Assembly: GCA_011526105.1 (NCBI GenBank)
Contig: WYAZ01000011.1
Location: 1-63,180 of the forward strand
Length of the DNA: 63,180 nucleotides
From: Deltaproteobacteria bacterium
GTDB taxonomy: Bacteria; Myxococcota; Kuafuiibacteriia; Kuafuiibacteriales; Kuafuiibacteriaceae
Direction of reading: 5' to 3'
How positions within the stretch are numbered: position 1 is the stretch's first letter; each line of letters begins with the position of its first letter. This document shows, one piece after another, positions 17,203 to 25,878 of this stretch. The notes beneath the pieces are model-generated. The model saw only the letters and a program-made list of their open reading frames with translations. It ran no database searches and was not told the origin of the DNA. Both the position numbers and the translations under genes were made by a program.

Positions 17203-18654
17203 TCAACGCGGTCGTTCGTGAAGAAGTGGATTCCGACGAAGCACGTCGATCTGTCCGGGCGTGAGCTGAAGGTCACTTTGCAGCGGAAAGATGGGGAACA
17301 GCAGATTGTCGTAGTCGGGACACTCGGAGACTTCGGTGCCTTCGGCGCAGATCGGCGTGTCGGAGATTGGATCCGGCCGACCATCGACGCCGGTCGTGTG
17401 GTGGAGCCCGAGGAAATGCCCGATCTCGTGCGCGACGAGCGTGCCCGTGTGGGCGCCGTTGCCCAGAGACTCCACGACGATGCAGCTTCCGTTGCTTCGA
17501 TGAATGCCGGGTGGACCCGGGATGCCACCCGAGTGGCCATCCGTATAACTCAGGTCCTCGACGACGAAGACGTTGACCGAGACCCCGCGCGGTCCGGGCT
17601 CCGAGAGCGTCGCGCACATCCCGCGTGTCTCGACGCCGTCCTCGACCGTATCGTGCGTAGCGTCGAGCAAGACGAACCGGACATCGGCGGTCCGGACTTC
17701 CGCGGGCGCGTAGTGCGTGTCGATTCGCTCGAGCAATCTCATGACGAAGGTGCTCGTGCTGGCAGTCTTCACGTCGATGCCGAGTCCAGGGCTGAGGCCG
17801 AGCACGAGATCCAGCTGCCCTCCAACTTCCGTCTCGGGCTCGAACAGCACCGAGATCCTGTCGATGCGGCCGGGCAAGGGCTGCAGCTCTCCGAACAGGG
17901 TTGGGTCGTAGGTGTTTGGTCGAATGCGCCATCGGCCTGGTTGCGGCCGCCCTTCGACGCGATCCGACGCGGGCACCAGGACCGACACGATTCCGATGTA
18001 GTCGACCGCTGGATTCAAAGAGGACGCTCGGTCGGCGGGATCGATGAGCAACGTCCCGTCGGGCGCTTGCAGCGACTCGGCCGTCACCCGCAACCCTTCG
18101 TCGCTCTCGAGGACGACCACAAAAGAGGCCAGATTCGGCGGCACATCGAACTCCACGCTCGCCCCGTCGGGGAGCGGTGTGTCGATCGGGCCGAGCTCGA
18201 GCGCGGGCGCCGCAAGGCGCCAACGACAGACGGAGAGGTTCGTGTCGATGCCGTAGCGGTGGATCGTCGAGGGCTCGCAAGCCATGCCGTTCGCGCAGGT
18301 TCCGCAAGGCTCGGTGCAGAAGCCTTCGTGGCACAAGCCGGAGCCGCAAACATCATCTCGTTGGCACGCGTCTCCGAGCTCGAAGGCCCCGAGCCGCGGC
18401 GCACAGCGGAGGACGATAGGTGCATTCGGGTCCGATGGATCGACCAACGCACAACGAGATCCCGGCTCGCAGTCGTCGTTGCTCGTACAGCTCACCTCGC
18501 ACGCTTCGTTGTGATCCATCTGTCCGCACATCGGATCGGGACAGCCGGCATCACTCCCGCATCCGGAGGGCCAGTCGAGACCTGCTGCACAGCCGAGGCT
18601 CGAGCCCGAGGTGAGTCCGCTCAGGACAAACGTAAGCCATCGCCGCCGAGTCAT
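17203..18654 (-). CDS. secreted M43-like zinc metalloprotease, lipoprotein
   Basis: The ATG at 18654 starts MTRRRWLTFVLSGLTSG, a signal ending in a lipobox-like SLGC. The mature N-terminus is Cys-rich with EGF-like spacing (CTSNDDCEPGSRC, CQRDDVCGSGLC). The C-terminal domain holds HEIGHFLGLHH at about residues 409-419, the HExxHxxGxxH zinc site of metzincins. The segments after it (DTPIC, NLLFP, LTPGQIDVLRRNPLL) fit the pappalysin/cytophagalysin (M43) layout. It probably degrades extracellular protein, as expected in a predatory or scavenging bacterium. An in-frame ATG at 18708 lies upstream, but its residues look non-coding. Confidence 0.85.
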   Translation of the reverse strand: MTRRRWLTFVLSGLTSGSSLGCAAGLDWPSGCGSDAGCPDPMCGQMDHNEACEVSCTSNDDCEPGSRCALVDPSDPNAPIVLRCAPRLGAFELGDACQRDDVCGSGLCHEGFCTEPCGTCANGMACEPSTIHRYGIDTNLSVCRWRLAAPALELGPIDTPLPDGASVEFDVPPNLASFVVVLESDEGLRVTAESLQAPDGTLLIDPADRASSLNPAVDYIGIVSVLVPASDRVEGRPQPGRWRIRPNTYDPTLFGELQPLPGRIDRISVLFEPETEVGGQLDLVLGLSPGLGIDVKTASTSTFVMRLLERIDTHYAPAEVRTADVRFVLLDATHDTVEDGVETRGMCATLSEPGPRGVSVNVFVVEDLSYTDGHSGGIPGPPGIHRSNGSCIVVESLGNGAHTGTLVAHEIGHFLGLHHTTGVDGRPDPISDTPICAEGTEVSECPDYDNLLFPIFPLQSDLQLTPGQIDVLRRNPLLHERPR

Positions 18655-18804
18655 CTTCGCCAGGCCCTCGAGCGTGTTCCGCGGCCGCCGATCAGGCTCC
18701 GAAGGCACCCCAGGATTGTGACCTCGGAAGGCGCGGGCGGCAATGCGCCAAGACGTCGCTGTCTCGAAGACGCCTGGAAAACCGTTGGGTAGTGCCTGAT
18801 CTCC

Positions 18805-20010
18805 TCAGCGCCGACACCCGATGCGCTCCGTTGCGACCACGACGTCGTCGTAGAGGATTGTCTGGGCGTCCGACACGGTGAGCCCGCGTGCTTCGAGCGC
18901 CGCTCGCTTTCGCGCCGTCGTGTCCCGCTCGTAGTAGGCGTCCAGGAAGAGACTCTTGAAGCCAACCGCCTCGCTCGAACGGAAGTCGAATCCCTCGAAA
19001 GGGACAGGTGGCGAGCAGGAACTGAACTCACACCCGCTTGTATGGAACTGGTCCCGAAGCCACGTCCCATCGGGGTGGCCCGTCCGGTAGTCCCCGACCA
19101 GGACGTCGTCGATCCAGAACGAGAGCTCCCCGTCCATGGCTCCGATGGTGTTGGCCTTCGAGTGGATCTCGACGCAGAACCAGCGGTCGCGCGGAAAGGG
19201 ACTCTGGCCTGGTGGGCGGAAGACGTTGCCGTAGTGGTACGTGTTTCCCTGGTCGCCGGCACATCCCGGGGTCGTGGAACCGTCGTTGCACCGGCCGGAT
19301 CGCATCTTGTACCAGTAGACGTAGAAGTTGAGCTGGTCGTCGTTGTTGGCGTCGAAGTCGAACCAGAAGCCGTCGTCCCCGGGAGGGACCGTGTTGGCGA
19401 GGCCGCTCGAACCGTAGCCCTCATCTCCTGCGGCAAACCGCACCCAGTGGTGCGGGTTGGGTGCGATCTCCGCGAAACGGGCATAGAAGCGCCAGTAGGC
19501 CTCGTCGACGCGACGGTCGAAGGTGACGCGTGTGGACGAAGAGATGTACATCTGTTCGCTCAGGTGGGCCTCGGTCACGGTCGACCTCAAGTACCGGTTT
19601 CCGGCGTGGGCCGTCGACGGGTCGGTCTCCAGGTGGAGGTACCGCGTGTCCGCCGTCGGACCGTCCCAGCGGCCCCAACCCGCCTCGAAGTCGTCGGCAA
19701 AGAGCACGGCCGGGTCAGAGCCGATGCCTTCGTCATTGGGGTAGCGATCGCTGAGTGTGCCCACGCCCATCATGGGGCCGCCATCGTCGGGCGCTGCCAT
19801 ACCGGAGTCCGGTATGGACGCATCCCGCTCAACTGGAGGGACTGCGCTGTCGCCGGTCTGAGGTGCGGTGGCATCAGCGGGTCGGGATGCACTCGCGTCG
19901 CCGTCTTGGGTGTCGCGCGAGCCCACCGTCCCCTCGCATGCGCCCACGATGGGCACGATGAGGAGCGCGATGATCTGGTGTCGATGAACGTATCCCGGTG
20001 AACTGAGCAT
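18805..20010 (-). CDS. surface lipoprotein with lectin/polysaccharide-lyase-like fold
   Basis: From the ATG at 20010, MLSSPGYVHRHQIIALLIVP leads to a lipobox (VGAC) and a long spacer rich in DAS, DAT and DSG. The folded part (FADDFEAGWGRWDGP to the end) is of the concanavalin-like kind used in polysaccharide lyases and carbohydrate-binding proteins, with aromatic-rich strands (AYWRFYARFAEIAPNPHHWV). It is paralogous to the divergent gene next door: both keep a front motif (DDFE/SSFEEGN), a middle RWFCVEI/RWYCIEL and an end VVVxTERIGC. No catalytic residues can be named. Confidence 0.82.
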   Translation of the reverse strand: MLSSPGYVHRHQIIALLIVPIVGACEGTVGSRDTQDGDASASRPADATAPQTGDSAVPPVERDASIPDSGMAAPDDGGPMMGVGTLSDRYPNDEGIGSDPAVLFADDFEAGWGRWDGPTADTRYLHLETDPSTAHAGNRYLRSTVTEAHLSEQMYISSSTRVTFDRRVDEAYWRFYARFAEIAPNPHHWVRFAAGDEGYGSSGLANTVPPGDDGFWFDFDANNDDQLNFYVYWYKMRSGRCNDGSTTPGCAGDQGNTYHYGNVFRPPGQSPFPRDRWFCVEIHSKANTIGAMDGELSFWIDDVLVGDYRTGHPDGTWLRDQFHTSGCEFSSCSPPVPFEGFDFRSSEAVGFKSLFLDAYYERDTTARKRAALEARGLTVSDAQTILYDDVVVATERIGCRR

Positions 20011-20118
20011 TTCTGTGCCTTCGCAAGGGTAGCGTAGGGCGCGAAGGCCCACCAGCGTCTCGGCCTCTGTCGTGTCGACGTATGGTCCCATGGGGCTGAA
20101 CAGTGGCATCCTGCAAGC

Positions 20119-21183
20119 ATGCGGAGTCGTCGCACACCACGGATGATCACCTCATGCCTCAGTCTCGCGGGTGCAATGTGCTTCGCGGCCTGCGCGATCG
20201 ATGAGCCGTCCAGCGCAGACGGAGGCAGCGGTCCTGACGGGTCGGCGCCGACGCGAGACGGTGCGCTGGTTCGCGATGGGAGCCCACTCGGAGACGACGA
20301 TGGCGGGCCGACCGACAATGGCGGGTTGGCCGATGATGGCGGGTCGACCGACGACCCGCCCGCGATGGTCGATGAGTGCGCGAGCCCAGATACGAACTGG
20401 GTGTTCTGCAGCTCGTTCGAGGAGGGGAACCTCGACGTCTGGGACGACTACGATGGCAACCCGGCGGAGTGGAACCAGCTCATCGAGAACCCGGGCCCGT
20501 TCGGGCTCGCCGGCAACCACGTCATGCGTCTGCGTGTGCCGCCCGGACGGGGAGGTACGGATCTCGTGAAGGCGCTGCCGAGCGGCCACGACCGACTGTA
20601 TGCGCGCTGGTATATCCAGTACGAGCCCGGCTTCGATCTGAACGCGCGGAACCACGGCGGCGGCCTGTTCGCAGGCGACCGCAGTTTTCTGGGTCGCTCA
20701 GGCAACCGCCCTACGGGGGCTGACTGGTACACCGCGTGGCTCGAGTACTCCACGTCGCGGCACGTGATGTACTCGTACACGTACTACGCCGGAATGTACC
20801 AGGACTGCGTCGATCCGGCGGGCTCGTGCTGGGGCGACTCGCTTCCGTGTGTGAGCGGGGGCGCGTACTGCGAGCGGCCGCAACACCTCCCGCGCGGCGA
20901 GCTCACGGTGATCGAGACGGGCCGCTGGTACTGTATCGAGCTCCTCCTCGACGGCGGCACCCCCACGCCGAGCGAAGCGGGCGCGAACGGGACGATCAAC
21001 TGGTGGATGGATGGCGCTCCGGCCGGTCCGTTCGACGACCTGTGGCTGCGTAGCAACGCCGATCTCGACGTGTCGTTCTTGTGGCTGAGCCTCTTCCACC
21101 ACGCCGAGCACTCAGACGAGGGTGTGATGTACGATCACGTCGTCGTGAGCACCGAGCGCATCGGTTGTCTCTCGGCGCCCTGA
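20119..21183 (+). CDS. surface lipoprotein, divergent paralogue of the preceding gene
   Basis: The Arg-rich start (MRSRRTPRMITSCLSLAG) leads to a lipobox (CFAAC) and a Gly/Asp-rich spacer of about 60 residues. The body (NWVFCSSFEEGNLDVWDDYD onward) has the same lectin-like layout as the divergent neighbour and ends in VVVSTERIGC. The mature part contains four extra Cys around DCVDPAGSCWGDSLPC, probably disulfide-bonded outside the cell. The two starts are about 108 nt apart, so they may share a control region. A second ATG at 20143 is possible. Confidence 0.82.
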   Translation: MRSRRTPRMITSCLSLAGAMCFAACAIDEPSSADGGSGPDGSAPTRDGALVRDGSPLGDDDGGPTDNGGLADDGGSTDDPPAMVDECASPDTNWVFCSSFEEGNLDVWDDYDGNPAEWNQLIENPGPFGLAGNHVMRLRVPPGRGGTDLVKALPSGHDRLYARWYIQYEPGFDLNARNHGGGLFAGDRSFLGRSGNRPTGADWYTAWLEYSTSRHVMYSYTYYAGMYQDCVDPAGSCWGDSLPCVSGGAYCERPQHLPRGELTVIETGRWYCIELLLDGGTPTPSEAGANGTINWWMDGAPAGPFDDLWLRSNADLDVSFLWLSLFHHAEHSDEGVMYDHVVVSTERIGCLSAP

Positions 21184-21235
21184 CGACCCGGTGCGGATGG
21201 CGGCGGCGGCACGAGTGACGGATCGCCTATCGTTC

Positions 21236-22138
21236 TCAGCGGCGCCGGCGCTTCTTGCTCTTCTTGCCCTTCTTACGGTGCTTCGACCCCTTGGTGCGCT
21301 TGGAGGCCTTCGCACGTTTCCGAGGCTCCTCCTCCTCGGCGGGCGCTGCCGACGCGGCGGGAGGAGGGCTGGCCGCGGCCACCATGGAGGCCTCGCTCGG
21401 CTCCACCTTCGCAGGCGTCGCAGGTTTTGGGGCGCCGAAGGCGTTTCGCGCCTGGCGCTCACGCTTCTTCGCGAGGCCGGTGGGTTCGGGCACCGCGCGA
21501 CCGATCGCGCTTTCGACGAGCTCCTTGGGCGGGAATGGGCTCGGCGCGAACTCGGGCGGCTGACCGGGCACCGGCGCCGAGCGCTCGAGCGCGGCGGAGA
21601 TCGCGGCGGTCTCGCTCACAGACTTCGGCATCAGATCGCGGCGGGTGAAGTGACGGGTCTCCACGACGTGCCAGCGCTGCCGCTCATCGAGTCCCGCGGG
21701 TGCGACCGGCGACCACGAGACGTAGCCCCCTCCGTACCGCCAATCGACCCAAGCAGCCGCCCAACGGGAATCGGGCGCCCACTGCCAACCGTAGGCTGAG
21801 GCGTATGACCAGCGTCCGTAGTGGAAGGTGGCCCAGCCCCACGGGAAGTCGCTGAGAAACACCCAGCCGTCTTCGCTCCAGGCCCAGTGACCGTCGCTCA
21901 CGTAGGGCACGAATCCAATCCCGACGACCGTGCGAGATGGACGCCAGACCTCGCCGATCCCGTCCACTCTGTCCCAGCTGCCGAACTCGGAGAGCACGGA
22001 GTTGAAGAGCGCGCCCCCAGGCGGAGGTGGCGGAGGTGCAGGGGGAGGTTGACTCGCGCAGGCCGCGAGAACGAGGAACCCCGCGAGCGCCGCGCCTCGA
22101 ACTCCGCTCACCCTTCCGATCACATCTGCGCTCACCAT
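21236..22138 (-). CDS. lipoprotein with YXWGXW-type repeats and a basic C-terminal tail
   Basis: The signal (LAGFLVLAAC) gives a lipoprotein followed by a poly-proline stretch. Residues from about 50 to 140 carry Trp-rich repeats (WSYASAYGWQWAPDSRWAAA, FPWGWATFHYGRW) typical of the DUF6600/YXWGXW group of envelope proteins. The last 30 residues are almost all Lys and Arg (KRAKASKRTKGSKHRKKGKK, then SKKRRRR), and this could bind polyanions such as LPS, DNA or polysaccharide. A further in-frame start lies 27 bases upstream. It is convergent with the paralogue gene ending at 21183. Confidence 0.8.
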   Translation of the reverse strand: MVSADVIGRVSGVRGAALAGFLVLAACASQPPPAPPPPPPGGALFNSVLSEFGSWDRVDGIGEVWRPSRTVVGIGFVPYVSDGHWAWSEDGWVFLSDFPWGWATFHYGRWSYASAYGWQWAPDSRWAAAWVDWRYGGGYVSWSPVAPAGLDERQRWHVVETRHFTRRDLMPKSVSETAAISAALERSAPVPGQPPEFAPSPFPPKELVESAIGRAVPEPTGLAKKRERQARNAFGAPKPATPAKVEPSEASMVAAASPPPAASAAPAEEEEPRKRAKASKRTKGSKHRKKGKKSKKRRRR

Positions 22139-22333
22139 CCCACGAGATACTACCGGAGCCGTCACCGGATCTTCATCCCCCTAACGAGCCGAGGGTGAGG
22201 GTCATCGCGGCGCTGAGGTTCGAATACTTGCGTTACCGCAAGGAACGAGTGTGTTGCTGCACACGCGCGTGACGCTCCTTACACCCGAGAGCGCCGTCGT
22301 CGATCACCCGCTCCAGTGCCTCGCGTTTCCTGG

Positions 22334-23009
22334 CTACGGCATCCTCCAATCGTCGCGCAGCTTAACCACGTCCACGAGGTCCACCACTTTCTCGGCGCCT
22401 CTCGGGAGATCGATCTGCCCGCTCACGAACCCGCGCACGGCGTCGAAGCGATATCCGCGGGTCGTCTCGGACTCCGTGAGCTCCACACGAATCGCCTCGT
22501 CCTTGCTCACCGGAATGCTCTCGCGCGCCTCCATCCGAACCGCATCCGAAACGCGGTTCTCGAGTTTCACTCGGTATGCTTGCTCGAGCTTCTTCGTGCT
22601 CGACAGAAAGCCGGGTGAACGATCGAGTTCCTTCAGATCGACCCGATCCACTGCGACGTCTTCGTCGAGCTCCGATCGAGATCCCGATCGGCTCTCCCGG
22701 TCCTAGGTAGCTGAGCTCGGCGTCACCCACCTACGAGCCACCGCGATGAGCATGGATGCGCCCGGCCCGGAGCGGATGCTGGGCGAAGTTCGTCGTGGCG
22801 ACCACCTGGTAGACGAGGCGCGCGAGCTTTGGGATCGTGACCAGCTTCGATTCACCGCGCCCCTGCAGCATCGGGCGCTTGCCCTCGTCTTCGACCGTGG
22901 CCGCGAGGAACGCGTGCTCGGCGAGCGACAGACGGAGTCGAGCCCGCCGGAGATCATCGCTGGGAGGGTCCGATCGCTGAACTCGATCCGCGGCGGCGGG
23001 GCGCTTCAA
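22334..23009 (-). pseudogene. broken DUF4139-type gene
   Basis: Three minus-strand pieces line up with the DUF4139 (mucoidy-inhibitor-like) C-terminal domain. First comes PKLARLVYQVVATTN to HAHRGGS; then an in-frame TAG (22731-22733) where the family normally has Tyr or Phe; then the same frame continues VGDAELSYLGPGEPIGISIG. Near 22675 the reading moves to another frame (DEDVAVDRVDLKELDRSP, then KLEQAYRVKLENR and IPVSKDEAIRVEL). One nonsense codon and one frameshift in a domain that otherwise aligns mark it as a pseudogene. The N-terminal domain is missing: the upstream sequence belongs to the opposite-strand gene. Confidence 0.7.
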
Positions 23010-23191
23010 ACAGAGCGAGCGACATCGGTGTGCCGTCGTTGCCGCTCGAACGATGCGCAGAGCTCAGGGCCTGCTGCCCCGCGATCGCCTCCCCTCGGGC
23101 GGGGCAGGCGGTGCGAGGTCCATGGACTTCGGCTGCGCGGATTGCGATGAATCGCTCGACCGACGGCATGGCTCGAAGTAGGCACCTTCCG

Positions 23192-23776
23192 ATGACTTCG
23201 CCAAACAAGAAAGTGGATGCATTTGTGGGCCGGGCCAAGCAGTGGCAGGGCGAGATCCAGAAGCTGAGATCGATCCTCGTCGATTGCGGGCTCGACGAAG
23301 ACCTAAAGTGGGGAAAGCCGTGCTTCAGCTTCGAAGGGAGCAACGTGGCGATCATCCAACCCTTCAAAGCGCACTGCGCCCTGCTGTTCTTCAAGGGCGC
23401 CCTGCTCGAAGACAAACGCGGCTTGCTCAGAAGCCAGGGTGCGAACACACAGTCCGCGATGCGTCTGGAGTTCACCAGTGAGGCGCAGGTCCAGAAGTCC
23501 GTGCTGAAGTCCTATGTAAGCCAAGCGATCGCTGTGGAGAGGGCCGGGCTCGTGGTCGACTTCAAGGCCAAGCGTGAGCTCGAGCTTCCCGAGGAGCTGC
23601 TGCAGATCTTGAAGAAGGACCGTAAGCTCGCGAAGGCGTTCAACGCATTGACCCCTGGGCGGCGGCGGGGCTACGTCCTCCATTTCACCGGCGCGAAGCA
23701 GTCGAGCACCCGCACCTCGCGGATCGAGAGGTGTGTCCCCAAGATCCTCGCTGGCAAGGGCATGAACGACCGCTAG
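23192..23776 (+). CDS. YdeI/OmpD-associated-like (DUF1801-type) protein
   Basis: From the ATG at 23192 (MTSPNKKVDAFVGRAKQWQG) the protein has 194 residues with no signal or membrane helix. It shows features of the YdeI/DUF1801 group: DLKWGKPCFSFEGSNVAIIQ, FKAHCALLFFKGALL and a C-terminal LTPGRRRGYVLHFTGAKQ followed by RTSRIERCVPKILAGKG. These small proteins occur widely as stand-alone genes; their biochemical role is not established. The frame is open further 5' but those residues look non-coding. Confidence 0.88.
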   Translation: MTSPNKKVDAFVGRAKQWQGEIQKLRSILVDCGLDEDLKWGKPCFSFEGSNVAIIQPFKAHCALLFFKGALLEDKRGLLRSQGANTQSAMRLEFTSEAQVQKSVLKSYVSQAIAVERAGLVVDFKAKRELELPEELLQILKKDRKLAKAFNALTPGRRRGYVLHFTGAKQSSTRTSRIERCVPKILAGKGMNDR

Positions 23777-23917
23777 CGTTCATCCCCCAACCCCTGCCCG
23801 AGCGAGACGACCGAGACGCGAGGTGCGCATGCCGTCGCGCTCCGGCGTCCTCGGGCGCTCGACGTTCCCGAAATCGATGAGGTTCGAGCTCTCGTCTGGC
23901 TTCACCTTGCCCGCAGA

Positions 23918-24889
23918 TTACTGTTGGTCACGCGCGCCGGCATGCAAGAGGATGAACTCCTCTACGGCAGCGCGGATGGCAGCCTCTTCGACAGCCAGCA
24001 AGAGATGCCCACCCCGCTGGAATCTTCGGAGCTCGGCTCCGGGGATGTGGGCCGCGGCGAACTCGGCGTTGTGAAAGAGCTGAAGTCCGTCGTCTTCGGC
24101 GTGGAAGATGAGCGTCGGGGCGCGAACCAGGGAGACCCACTTGTTCGGCATCTCGGCGGTGTTGTCGAAGACAACCCCGGCCGAACGAGGAGCCACCGGG
24201 TTCATGAACTCGATCAACTCCTCCACGAGTTGCCTCTGCCTGGCGTCGAGACCGGCGGCCACTTCCTCGTTGGCGCCCATGAGCTGCATGAGCTGCCGCT
24301 CGAGCCAGGTGCTGGCCAGCCAGTAGAGGAGGTCGTGGCTGAAGACGGTGGTCAGCATATTGCCCTTTTGGTTCGCCTCCGATTGGACTTCCGCCGCCGA
24401 CGATGCGACCCCGGCCGAGACGAGAATCAGGGAGGAGACGCGATCCGGATGGAGGGCGGCCAACAGGATGGCCGATGGCCCGCCGTGTGAGAGCGCCACG
24501 ACCGCAGCTCTTTGAACACCGAGGTGGTCGAGCAGATGGGCGTAGGCGTGCGCTTGCTCCGAGAACGTCGCCCCGCTGGGAGCCGTCGACCTCAGATAGC
24601 CGAAGCGGGAGGGAGCGATCCACCGGAACGCCTCCCCGAGCGTCGCCTTGGCGATGAGCTCAGCTTGGTCAAAACCGCCGCCGCTGCCGTGGATCACCAA
24701 CACGTCGGGACCGGTCCCGCCCTGGGTGAACTCGAGTTTGCCGTAGGGCGAGCTGATGAGGTGGCTCTTGTTGGCGATGCGCTCGTAGGCTCGATCCATG
24801 TCCAGCCGGTACTGGACCGCCAACGCCGCGAGCGCCGCCGCTGCCGCCAGTCCGGCCACCAGGAGTCCGCGCATGATCGGCCTAGACAT
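23918..24889 (-). CDS. membrane-anchored alpha/beta hydrolase
   Basis: An N-terminal hydrophobic segment (GLLVAGLAAAAALAALAVQY) likely acts as a signal anchor. The hydrolase core follows with the oxyanion-region VIHGSGGG, a nucleophile elbow VALSHGG, an acid in FHAEDD and a terminal His in RGGHLLL, so the catalytic triad appears complete. It ends six bases before the SDR gene's stop codon region begins upstream, so the two genes form an operon. In frame after its TAA the sequence stays open for about 42 codons (KVKPDESSNLIDFGNVERP), perhaps a lost C-terminal tail. The substrate is unknown. Confidence 0.87.
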   Translation of the reverse strand: MSRPIMRGLLVAGLAAAAALAALAVQYRLDMDRAYERIANKSHLISSPYGKLEFTQGGTGPDVLVIHGSGGGFDQAELIAKATLGEAFRWIAPSRFGYLRSTAPSGATFSEQAHAYAHLLDHLGVQRAAVVALSHGGPSAILLAALHPDRVSSLILVSAGVASSAAEVQSEANQKGNMLTTVFSHDLLYWLASTWLERQLMQLMGANEEVAAGLDARQRQLVEELIEFMNPVAPRSAGVVFDNTAEMPNKWVSLVRAPTLIFHAEDDGLQLFHNAEFAAAHIPGAELRRFQRGGHLLLAVEEAAIRAAVEEFILLHAGARDQQ

Positions 24890-24894
24890 GGGCC

Positions 24895-25665
24895 CTACTG
24901 GGAGATGAAGCCGCCGTCGGCGAGGAAGACGCCGCCGGTAGAGTAGCTGCTGCGCGGGCTCGCGAGAAAGAGCGCCATCTCGGCGATCTCCTCGTTCTTT
25001 CCGTAGCGACCCATCGGCACCTGCGCGGTGAACCCGGCCTTAACCTTCTCGGCGTTGCCAGGGGAGGCCAGCTCTTCGATCGAGCGCATCATCCGGTTGT
25101 CGATCGGGCCGGGCGCGATGGCGTTGACCCGCACTCCGAGGGGCGCGAGTTCGATGGCCGCCGCCTTCACCAGACCGAGCACCGCGTGTTTGCTGGCGAC
25201 GTAGGCGCCCAGCCCGGAGGAGCCGACGAGGCCGGCCACCGACGAGGTGACGATGATGCTGCCGCCGCCGCGCTTGGCCATGAGGGGCGCCGCCGCCTGG
25301 ATGCCCAGGAACGGACCCCTTACGTTGACGGCCAGCACGCGGTCGAACTCCGCGATCGGATAGTCGACCAGCGGCTTCACCACCCCTTCGATGCCGGCGT
25401 TGGCGAACAGGATGTCGACGCCGCCGAAGGCCTCGACCGCGGCTTTGGCGTAAGCCGCGGCGTGGTCGTGTTTGGAGACGTCGGCTGCGAAACCCACGAC
25501 GCTCGGGGACTCGAGCCGCTTGACCGCGGCGTCGACCATGGCCTGGTTCAGGTCGACGAGCAGCACTTTTGCGCCTGCCTCGAGGAGTTTCTTGGCGGTC
25601 GCGGAGCCAATCCCCCCGCTGCCTCCGGTGACGATGGCGACCTTGTTTTCGAGTTGCGTTTTCAT
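24895..25665 (-). CDS. short-chain dehydrogenase/reductase
   Basis: The ATG at 25665 gives 256 residues with the classical SDR layout: the nucleotide-binding TGGSGGIGSA motif, LLVDLN after beta-2 (an acidic residue suggesting NAD preference), FANAG, catalytic Ser in IVTSSVAG, and YVASKHAV with the Tyr and Lys pair. IAPGPIDNRMM and a C-terminal GGVFLADGGFIS complete the family signature. It likely oxidises or reduces a small alcohol or keto substrate in the cytoplasm. The 25666-25878 upstream gap shows nothing recognisable. It is first in a two-gene operon with the hydrolase. Confidence 0.92.
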   Translation of the reverse strand: MKTQLENKVAIVTGGSGGIGSATAKKLLEAGAKVLLVDLNQAMVDAAVKRLESPSVVGFAADVSKHDHAAAYAKAAVEAFGGVDILFANAGIEGVVKPLVDYPIAEFDRVLAVNVRGPFLGIQAAAPLMAKRGGGSIIVTSSVAGLVGSSGLGAYVASKHAVLGLVKAAAIELAPLGVRVNAIAPGPIDNRMMRSIEELASPGNAEKVKAGFTAQVPMGRYGKNEEIAEMALFLASPRSSYSTGGVFLADGGFISQ

Positions 25666-25878
25666 GGCCAAGGAGAGGAGCAACAACCGTGCGAGGCCCT
25701 CGCGGGTCGGTCGCCTGGACAGTCGCCGCAATCGGTGCTCCATCGACCGGCGCGTCGCGCAGTGCTTGCGGCTTGGCCTGAAAGCAGGTGGCTCACGACT
25801 TGCGCGTCGACCCGAGGCCGCCGAACACAAGCCGCGAGAACGCGGAGGGCGCGGGTGCGAAAGGCCGCTTTTGGAGAC

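Noticed and set aside
22228-22243. Small perfect hairpin CTTGCG-TTAC-CGCAAG
   Set aside because: Too short, with no T run and no clear relation to a gene end.
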